A stretch of DNA of 6,689 bases from Planctomycetaceae bacterium (GTDB lineage Bacteria; Planctomycetota; MHYJ01; SBBU01): assembly GCA_005239585.1 (NCBI GenBank), contig SBBU01000090.1, positions 1-6,689 of the forward strand, read 5' to 3'. Shown here piece after piece: positions 1 through 5,214 of the stretch (its first letter is position 1; each line of letters opens with the position of its first letter). The notes below the pieces were generated by a model. The model did not search any database. It saw only the letters and a list, made by a program, of their open reading frames with translations, and was not told where the DNA came from. The translations under genes and the position numbers were made by a program.

Positions 1-1
1 A

Positions 2-1204
2 CACAGATTCAACTATCTCAATCAGCTTACCGAAATTATAAGACCAGATGGCTCTAGGACAGTTTACCGTTATGATGCTCTAGGGAGAAGGATATCCAAA
101 AAGGCGCTGAACCAATACGGCTACGAAGTAAATTTCACCAACTCACCGACATCACAGATCTTGTATTTTAGTGAAGGCGTAAGTGAGCTGGAGGAGTTCA
201 AGGCTGATAACACACTTCAGAAGAGATACATCTATGGAATCATGATCGATGAAGTGCTTGCAACAGATATAGGCGTGAACAGATTTTTCTATCATGATAA
301 TTCGTTGGGGTCTGTTGCAGCCATCACGACCTCTCTGGAGGTGCTACAAGAATCGTACGAGTTTGACGTTTATGGCGAGGAGGCGATATTTTATGCCATG
401 AACACGCTAGTGGCACAATCCACAATCGGAAATCCGTACAGATTTACAGGGCGAAGGAGAGATTTTGAGGAAGGGTCCCCACTTTATCACTACAGGGCAA
501 GATATTACAAACCGGGAACAGGAAGGTTTATGCAAAAAGAGCCGATGGGTCCATGGCGGGATACCGCAGAACTAGGGAATGGATTTTCTTACGTTGGAGA
601 AAATCCTGTAAATTTCCGTGACTACTATGGTTTATGGAAAATAGTTATTGATCTTCCAAAGGATCGCTCACTAGCTGGTGATTTAGTTTTATATGATGAT
701 AGTGGAAAGCCACTATTGTACTGTGTAGTGCGTGGGCAAGGTACAGCCGGTGATTGGTGGATAGAAAAGGGGGATACGCCCACAGGTACATGGACAGGAA
801 AAATAGAAGACCCTAAGAAGTCAAAAGTTAGATATGGTCCAAATAAAGTAATTAGGTTGAAATCGGTGGACGGGCATGCTAAGGAGGCGGAGGAGAAGTT
901 TAAGCGACGTGGTATCCTGATTCACGGCGGGCGAGCTGAGAAGGCAGAAGAACGCGAGGTGAACGTGATTACGGGCTGGAAAGAAAAAAAGACGAAAGAA
1001 GGCAAGACAGAGTACACGCCAATTTGGGAAAAAAAGAAGGTTAAAATACCTCATCTGACATGGGGCTGCCCACGTCTTATAGATGATTGCATGAAGGATC
1101 TGGTCGATAAGATAGAGGATTTAATTAAAAAGGGGGAGAAAGACATAGGAACTGTAGAAGTCAAAGGTGAGCAAGCTGACGCCCCCAAGAAAAAGGAAAA
1201 ATAG
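2..1204 (+). CDS. Rhs/YD-repeat protein, 3' part, with C-terminal L,D-transpeptidase-like toxin domain (5' partial)
   Basis: The frame is open from base 2, giving 400 visible residues and a TAG stop; the start lies upstream of the window. Residues 3-36 form a YD repeat (RPDGSRTVYRYDALGRR). Residues 75-211 are the Rhs-associated core: RYIYG, FFYHDNSLGSV, NPYRFTGRRRDF, YHYRARYYKPGTGRF, FSYVGENPVNFRDYYGL. Rhs cores build a shell that encloses a variable C-terminal toxin, and the junction is normally DPxGL; here it is DYYGL. Residues 212 onward differ from the core and look like a YkuD-type L,D-transpeptidase: IVIDLPKDRSLAGDLVLYDD, then GDTPTGTW (257-264), HG (308-309) and TWGCPR (353-358), with C356 the candidate nucleophile. 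Such enzymes attack peptidoglycan stem peptides in the periplasm. A charged, Lys/Glu-rich insertion of about 40 residues separates HG from the Cys. The tail is Lys-rich. The Rhs assignment is firm; the toxin fold is inferred from motifs; the delivery route is unknown. Confidence 0.9.
   Translation, partial: HRFNYLNQLTEIIRPDGSRTVYRYDALGRRISKKALNQYGYEVNFTNSPTSQILYFSEGVSELEEFKADNTLQKRYIYGIMIDEVLATDIGVNRFFYHDNSLGSVAAITTSLEVLQESYEFDVYGEEAIFYAMNTLVAQSTIGNPYRFTGRRRDFEEGSPLYHYRARYYKPGTGRFMQKEPMGPWRDTAELGNGFSYVGENPVNFRDYYGLWKIVIDLPKDRSLAGDLVLYDDSGKPLLYCVVRGQGTAGDWWIEKGDTPTGTWTGKIEDPKKSKVRYGPNKVIRLKSVDGHAKEAEEKFKRRGILIHGGRAEKAEEREVNVITGWKEKKTKEGKTEYTPIWEKKKVKIPHLTWGCPRLIDDCMKDLVDKIEDLIKKGEKDIGTVEVKGEQADAPKKKEK
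635..1201 (+). other. Variable toxin tip of the Rhs protein: predicted L,D-transpeptidase (YkuD-like) domain
   Basis: This part begins with the Trp after DYYGL and runs to the last sense codon. In order it shows a beta-rich opening (WKIVIDLPKD, LVLYDDSGKPLLYCVVRG), the substrate-groove motif GDTPTGTWTG, a YGPNKVIRL strand, ILIHGG (His codon 923-925), a charged insertion, then TWGCPRLIDDCMKDL (Cys codon 1067-1069, Arg codon 1073-1075). The classical family signature is H-G, then about 15 residues, then S/T-x-G-C-x-R/N followed by an acidic helix. The order and chemistry match, but the spacing is stretched to 48 residues between His and Cys. Known L,D-transpeptidase-fold effectors such as Salmonella Tlde1 cut or exchange D-amino acids on tetrapeptide stems. 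A specific reaction cannot be assigned here. It could also be a house-keeping-type enzyme fused to Rhs, but its position after the core junction favours a toxin. Confidence 0.72.
1193..1197 (+). promoter_or_regulatory. Ribosome binding site for the probable immunity lipoprotein
   Basis: AAGGA ends six bases before the GTG at 1204 and lies inside the last codons of the Rhs gene. It supports the GTG start, which shares a base with the Rhs stop codon, and implies translational coupling. Confidence 0.6.
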
Positions 1205-1707
1205 TGCATAAGGCCCATTTATTACCAGGACTTATTGGGCTGGGGATATCCCTTAGCTTGTGTTTTTCCTGTGCCCCAGTAATGACAGTTGATGATGCGA
1301 TTGTCATAGGTAACTCAATTAAGGATCTTCGAGATTTTGATAGTTCCGATGGACATGAGTGTTGGTATAAGCTAACTATGCTTCTCCTTCAAGCCTCTCG
1401 TGAGTCGAACAAGGAAGCTTTTAAAACACTAGTTAGACTTTATAAGTTATCGGACGCCAGCTTTACCGAACTAATCGTGTTTGCGTTGGAAGAACTCGCT
1501 AAAGACACGAGGACATATCTCCTTCTAGTCTCGGATATGGAGGAGGCTGTTCAGAAGAGTATTGCTAAGCAGATTGCTGTCGATGCTGACAAAGAAGAGC
1601 TAGACATATTGCTACGCAACCTCAAGTCCCTTGAGACAGAGGAGAAATTTCGCAAGGCCGCAGATATCCTGAGAAAAGAAATCTATGCTAGCGATGAGTA
1701 TAAGTAA
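1204..1707 (+). CDS. Probable lipoprotein, candidate immunity protein to the Rhs toxin
   Basis: I do not recognise a family. The 167 residues start at GTG, overlapping the preceding TAG by one base (TAGTG), with AAGGA six bases upstream. The N-terminus has basic/polar residues (MHKAH), a hydrophobic stretch (residues 6-19, LLPGLIGLGISLSL) and then C20-F-S-C23-A. C23 with Ser at -1 is a plausible lipidation Cys, although Cys at -3 is not classical; a plain Sec signal peptide is the alternative. Ala at +2 would not cause inner-membrane retention by the E. coli rule. The mature part is rich in Leu, Glu and Lys and looks mostly helical (LYKLSDASFTELIVFALEEL, EEKFRKAADILRKEI). It sits directly behind a toxin domain predicted to act on peptidoglycan and is exported to that compartment. 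This is the layout of toxin-immunity pairs, so the immunity role is inferred from context only. Confidence 0.8.
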   Translation: MHKAHLLPGLIGLGISLSLCFSCAPVMTVDDAIVIGNSIKDLRDFDSSDGHECWYKLTMLLLQASRESNKEAFKTLVRLYKLSDASFTELIVFALEELAKDTRTYLLLVSDMEEAVQKSIAKQIAVDADKEELDILLRNLKSLETEEKFRKAADILRKEIYASDEYK

Positions 1708-1864
1708 GGAAATCAGGGGACACAATACAATGGCGGTGAATTAAGGAAATAAAGAAAAAGGGAACAAATCAGGTCGGGATGTGGTGTTTGAACATATGAG
1801 TGAGAAGAACGAATGAAGAAACAGCATTATGTTACTGAGAAGTGTGGTTTTATAGGAGTGTTAT
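1708..1864 (+). other. Spacer between the Rhs cassette and rplT, possible mobile-element scar
   Basis: No convincing gene is present; the short ATG frames end within a few codons or run out of frame into rplT. AAATCAGG occurs at 1710-1717 and again at 1766-1773. The first copy continues into GGGGACACAATAC (1717-1729), a string I associate with ends of REP-associated tyrosine transposase elements in other bacteria, from memory and unverified. The region is purine-rich. I see no clear promoter with both -35 and -10 boxes and no hairpin followed by a T tract. Confidence 0.4.
1854..1858 (+). promoter_or_regulatory. Ribosome binding site of rplT
   Basis: AGGAG lies six bases before the ATG at 1865. 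This is strong and well spaced, and it fixes the rplT start. Confidence 0.75.
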
Positions 1865-2227
1865 ATGAGGGCAAGAAGCAACATAAAGCGCAGGTACAGG
1901 AGGAAAAAATTCCTCAAGATCGTCAAAGGGCAGTATGGGCAGAGGCATAGGCTCTATAGGACTGCCAAAGAGGCGGCATACCGGTCGGGCAAGCACGGAT
2001 ATCACGGCCGAAAGCTCAAAAAACGAGACTATCGTGCAATGTGGATTGTCCGACTAGGTGGCGCTCTCACTGGCAAAGAGATCAACTACTCGCGGTTCAT
2101 CAATGCCCTGAAAAAGGCAAATATAACGCTGAATCGCAAGTGGCTCTCTGAAATCGCCATACATGACCCCTCTGCGTTCGATAAAATAGTCGAAATAGCC
2201 AAGGCCTCAAAAGCAAATGCCAATTGA
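1865..2227 (+). CDS. rplT: 50S ribosomal protein L20
   Basis: This encodes 120 residues, the normal length for L20, which binds 23S rRNA early in assembly of the large subunit. The basic N-terminal tail (RRYRRKKFLKIVKGQYG) and the following RHRLYRTAKEAAYRSGKHGYHGRKLKKRDYRAMWIVRL match the family's RNA-binding helix. YSRFINALKKANITLNRKWLSEIAIHDPSAF matches the conserved globular half. The start is fixed by AGGAG six bases upstream. In most bacteria the gene follows infC and rpmI; here neither is upstream and an Rhs cassette precedes it. The last 11 bases overlap the start of pheS in another frame, so the two are probably cotranscribed and coupled. In some bacteria L20 represses its own operon by binding a leader; no such leader structure is evident in the spacer. 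Confidence 0.97.
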   Translation: MRARSNIKRRYRRKKFLKIVKGQYGQRHRLYRTAKEAAYRSGKHGYHGRKLKKRDYRAMWIVRLGGALTGKEINYSRFINALKKANITLNRKWLSEIAIHDPSAFDKIVEIAKASKANAN

Positions 2228-3221
2228 CGACGAGGCCGATAAACTCTACGAGGAGGCATCAAAGGAGCTCACGCTCTGCGATACCCCTGAAAAAGCCGAG
2301 GCCTTTAGGGTCAAGTATCTAGGACGAAAGGGTCAGGTACGATCGCTCTTTGCAAAGATATCAGGACTGCCAGATCACGAACGCCCCCAGGCTGGCGAGG
2401 TCCTGAATAGACTCAAGCTTAGATTAGAATCAGATCTTACTTGGCTCATCGAGAAAACAACAACCTCGGCACCCACCGTATCACAAGACCTCACACTGCC
2501 GGGCATAAAAAAATCAATTGGCAGAACCCACCCTATTTATAACACACTTGAGGAAATGAAAGATATATTCAAAAACCTCGGATTCGACCTAGCCTACGGC
2601 CCAGAGATCGAGTCTCCCTACAATAACTTTACAGCGCTCAATGTGGGACCCGACCACCCTTCAATCGACGAGACATTTTACCTGGAGAAGGATCGACTGC
2701 TCCGCAGCCACACATCACCGGTTCAGATAAGGACAATGCTCTCAAGAAAACCCCCCTTCAGAATAGTCGCGCCCGGCAAGGTCTTTAGATCTGACACCAT
2801 AGACCCCGGCCACCTCCCCATGTTTCATCAGGTTGAAGGTTTGATGGTGGGAAAAGATGTAACCTTTGCAAAACTCAAGGGTGTACTCATGCTTTTTACC
2901 AGACTAATGTTCGGTAAAAATGTCAAGACAAGATTCCGTCCATCCTTCTTTCCCTACACTGAACCCAGCGCCGAAGTAGATATAACATGTGTAATATGTT
3001 CAGGCAAGGGCTGTAGTACTTGCCGGCATACCGGGTATCTGGAGATCCTCGGCTCCGGCATGGTTCATCCAAACGTCTTTAGAAACGTCGGATATGACCC
3101 TGACCAAGTAACTGGTTTTGCATTTGGTATGGGCGTGGAAAGGATAGCCATGATCAAGTATTCAATAACCGACATTAGACTATTCATCGAAAACCACTTG
3201 CAATTTCTGGATCAGTTTTAA
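2217..3221 (+). CDS. pheS: Phenylalanine--tRNA ligase, alpha subunit
   Basis: This is the catalytic subunit of the cytoplasmic alpha2beta2 synthetase that charges tRNA-Phe with phenylalanine using ATP. The 334 residues are of usual length. Residues 1-75 form the N-terminal coiled-coil arm that contacts tRNA (VKYLGRKGQVRSLFAKISGL). The class II core follows: motif 1 near HPI (105-107), LLRSHTSPVQ (161-170), motif 2 (FRIVAPGKVFRSD to FHQVEGL, 181-209), FFPYTEPSAEVD (244-255), and motif 3 GFAFGMGVERIAMIKY (300-315). C258, C261, C266 and C269 (C-x2-C-x4-C-x2-C) form a possible metal knuckle, also seen in other bacterial PheS. The loop DHPSIDETFY (146-155) is about two residues shorter than the common HPAR-type loop. 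The gene starts 11 bases inside rplT, with only a weak AAGG 12 bases upstream, so coupled translation is likely. pheT follows after 3 bases. Confidence 0.97.
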   Translation: MPIDDEADKLYEEASKELTLCDTPEKAEAFRVKYLGRKGQVRSLFAKISGLPDHERPQAGEVLNRLKLRLESDLTWLIEKTTTSAPTVSQDLTLPGIKKSIGRTHPIYNTLEEMKDIFKNLGFDLAYGPEIESPYNNFTALNVGPDHPSIDETFYLEKDRLLRSHTSPVQIRTMLSRKPPFRIVAPGKVFRSDTIDPGHLPMFHQVEGLMVGKDVTFAKLKGVLMLFTRLMFGKNVKTRFRPSFFPYTEPSAEVDITCVICSGKGCSTCRHTGYLEILGSGMVHPNVFRNVGYDPDQVTGFAFGMGVERIAMIKYSITDIRLFIENHLQFLDQF

Positions 3222-3224
3222 AAA

Positions 3225-5102
3225 ATGAAAGTCCCATATATCTGGCTAAAGGATTACGTGGAGAAACTGCCTCCACCCGATGAGCTGGCACATGTACTCA
3301 GCATTAAATCATTCCCTGTCGATTCTGTCGAAAAGGTAGATGACGAGCCGGTGCTCATGGTAGATATCCCTCACAACCGTCCAGACTGCCTTGGAATTAT
3401 AGGGATAGCAAGAGAGATTGCTGCCATAACTGAAACTGAGCTCCAGCTCCCAAAGTTAAAACTCAGTGAGACCCTTGATGCTGTAAAATACGTTAATGTA
3501 ACTGTGCTCGATAAAAAACTTTGTCCAAGATATACCGCCAGAGTTGTTTTCGACGTAAAGATAAAACCTTCACCTGATTGGATGCAGAAAAAACTAACAC
3601 TGGCAGGATTAAGACCTGTCAACAATATTGTCGATGTCACAAACTATGTACTTCTTGAAACAGGTCATCCTCTTCACGCCTTTGACTCTAGATTCCTCAA
3701 TGAATCTAGCATCATCGTGCGAAGGGCAAATGCAGGCGAAAAGATCAAGGCAATTGACGGCAAGGAGTACAGTCTAACTGATGAAATGCTTGTGATAGCA
3801 GATGCCGCTCTGCCCGTCGCAATTGCCGGGATCATAGGTGGAAAAGAGAGCGAGATCGCTCAGGACACGCGCACAGTTGTAATCGAAAGCGCCCTTTTTG
3901 ATCACGCCTCCATAATGAAGACATCAAGAAAGCTTGGCGTCAGAACAGAATCATCATCAAGATTTGAAAGAAAGTGCGATTTCGAGACAGCAGATTTTGC
4001 CTCGAGACGCGCCGCGGTTCTCATGCACGAATTGGCAGATGCCAAGATAGCAGGAGTGGCTATAGACATCCATGAGAAAAAACCTGAACCTACATCAATA
4101 AAACTGAGAAACGTTGAGAAGATTCTGGGAATCAAAGTAGAGAAGGCCGAGTCATATCTTACTCGTCTTGGCTTTCAGAAATCACGCGACGGGGATTCTA
4201 CATTCCTCGTGCCGCATTGGCGCAAGGATGTTACGCAGGACGTTGATCTCGTTGAGGAGGTTGCGAGGCTCTACGGTTATGAAAACATACCAAGCGATGA
4301 GGGCCTCAGTGTGGAAACAGTTACGCGGCCAAAGGAAGATATTGTCAGAAACAAGATAAGAGAAATGTTAACACGCGCTGGCTGTTACGAGTCGCTGACA
4401 CTTAGTCTTGTAGAAAAACAAACCGGCGGGATCAATCTTACCCCTTTTGGTATGCTTAGGAGTTCAATTGCTCCAATGCTCATGTCAGTGCTGGAAACGA
4501 ACAAGGGCTACAAACAGGAACCAAGGCCTCTCTTTGAGATAGCAAAGGTCTATGAAAAGAGCGGCGAGCGCGAGGTGATTTCAATTGTGCACCCGGGCGA
4601 TTTCAGAGGTCTCAAAGGCATAATAGAAATGATTCTCTCTGAACTACACATCGGCTTTAGTTACGATTTCGAAAGAAATACCCTAGTCTCAGATACAAAA
4701 TTGCTGGGTAGAATCAATTTTGAGGGTGAATATCCAAGCTGTGAGCTCGATTTCAGCCTCGTAGTGGAGCTTTGTTCACTCGACAGAAAATTTCAAGATT
4801 TTTCAAGGCTGCCTTTTGTCAAAAGAGACCTTTCTATAATTGTCGACGAGCAGATTGAATGGGCCTTGGTAGAGGCACAGATAAGAGGAGCCGAGCCTAA
4901 CTTCCTTGAAAGCTACAAATTATTCGACGTATACAATGGTAAGCAAGTCCCAGAAGGCAAGAAAAGCTTCGCATTTTCACTTTATTTCAGGATAGATAGG
5001 ACCCTCAAGAGCGAAGAGGTAGATAGAGAGGTTTCAAAGGTAATCGAATCGCTCCAGACAGGGCTTGGCGCCACTTTAAGGCAGGCTTCTGCTGAAGTAT
5101 AA
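3225..5102 (+). CDS. pheT: Phenylalanine--tRNA ligase, beta subunit, short form lacking the EMAP/tRNA-binding domain
   Basis: This is the partner of PheS; it binds tRNA, edits mischarged Tyr-tRNA-Phe and stabilises the heterotetramer. At 625 residues it is well below the roughly 800 of typical bacterial PheT. Residues 1-37 match the family N-terminus (IWLKDYVE, VDSVEKV) but jump directly to PHNRPDCLGIIGIAREIAAI (49-68), which in E. coli lies after the EMAP-like OB domain; about 110 residues are thus missing. Domains in order: B3/B4 with the editing site (about 90-262; NNIVDVTNYVLLETGHPLHAFD), B5 (about 288-358; DLVEEVARLYGYENIP), a compact synthetase-like core (about 370-520; MLRSSIAP, LFEIAKVYE, LKGIIEMIL), and the FDX-ACB anticodon-binding fold (about 526-620; RLPFVKRDLSIIVD, SYKLFDVYNGKQVPEGKKS). 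The ATG lies 3 bases after the pheS stop with no good ribosome site nearby, implying coupling. The frame is intact with no sign of decay. Confidence 0.96.
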   Translation: MKVPYIWLKDYVEKLPPPDELAHVLSIKSFPVDSVEKVDDEPVLMVDIPHNRPDCLGIIGIAREIAAITETELQLPKLKLSETLDAVKYVNVTVLDKKLCPRYTARVVFDVKIKPSPDWMQKKLTLAGLRPVNNIVDVTNYVLLETGHPLHAFDSRFLNESSIIVRRANAGEKIKAIDGKEYSLTDEMLVIADAALPVAIAGIIGGKESEIAQDTRTVVIESALFDHASIMKTSRKLGVRTESSSRFERKCDFETADFASRRAAVLMHELADAKIAGVAIDIHEKKPEPTSIKLRNVEKILGIKVEKAESYLTRLGFQKSRDGDSTFLVPHWRKDVTQDVDLVEEVARLYGYENIPSDEGLSVETVTRPKEDIVRNKIREMLTRAGCYESLTLSLVEKQTGGINLTPFGMLRSSIAPMLMSVLETNKGYKQEPRPLFEIAKVYEKSGEREVISIVHPGDFRGLKGIIEMILSELHIGFSYDFERNTLVSDTKLLGRINFEGEYPSCELDFSLVVELCSLDRKFQDFSRLPFVKRDLSIIVDEQIEWALVEAQIRGAEPNFLESYKLFDVYNGKQVPEGKKSFAFSLYFRIDRTLKSEEVDREVSKVIESLQTGLGATLRQASAEV

Positions 5103-5120
5103 CACCTCCTGATTAATATT

Positions 5121-5130
5121 TTTCATGAAA
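5121..5130. promoter_or_regulatory. Perfect 10-base palindrome TTTCATGAAA
   Basis: TTTCATGAAA equals its own reverse complement and lies between the pheT stop and the TATAAT box. It might be a small operator, but a palindrome of this size in AT-rich DNA can easily arise by chance. Confidence 0.25.
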
Positions 5131-5151
5131 CAAAACAGCAACTCTGGGCGT

Positions 5152-5173
5152 CTATATAATAGGCACTGTACGA
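5152..5173 (+). repeat. Direct repeat, copy 1 of 2
   Basis: This 22-base unit begins CTATATAATAGG and ends TGTACGA. It matches 5193-5214 at 18 of 22 positions, and all four differences are transitions. It contains the TATAAT box. Confidence 0.6.
5155..5160 (+). promoter_or_regulatory. Candidate -10 box for the LamG-protein gene
   Basis: TATAAT is a perfect sigma-70 type -10 hexamer 50 bases before the ATG at 5211. At the 17-base position (5132-5137) the -35 is only AAAACA, a weak match, so the promoter may need an activator. The hexamer sits inside the first copy of a direct repeat. Confidence 0.45.
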
Positions 5174-5192
5174 ACTAGGGTAATATTAGCAA

Positions 5193-5214
5193 CTATATAG
5201 TAGGTATTGTATGA
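5193..5214 (+). repeat. Direct repeat, copy 2 of 2
   Basis: This 22-base unit begins CTATATAGTAGG and ends TGTATGA. It overlaps the start codon at 5211 of the downstream gene. The start-to-start distance from copy 1 is 41 bases, close to four helical turns. GCAA precedes both the second copy and, 8 bases further off, the first. Confidence 0.6.

Noticed and set aside
161..1204. A separate gene starting at TTG 161
   Set aside because: The same frame is open without a stop back to base 2 and encodes a clear YD repeat there, so 161 is internal to a longer Rhs gene.
1788..1816. Sigma-70 promoter for rplT from TTGAAC at 1788
   Set aside because: At 17 bases the -10 would be GAATGA, a poor match, so the pair is not supported.
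1813..1950. Small frame starting MKKQHYVTEKCGF in the spacer before rplT
   Set aside because: It runs out of frame well into rplT, has no clear ribosome site and no recognisable domain.
3371..3640. Minus-strand frame inside pheT
   Set aside because: It is fully covered by conserved PheT coding sequence on the other strand; Ser/Leu-rich and without initiation signals.
4168..4359. Plus-strand alternative frame inside pheT
   Set aside because: It overlaps the conserved B5 region of PheT in another frame, and its Arg-rich product resembles nothing.
5090..5125. Intrinsic terminator after pheT
   Set aside because: CTTC-TGCT-GAAG offers only a four-base stem inside the last codons and the T run is more than ten bases away; too weak to call.
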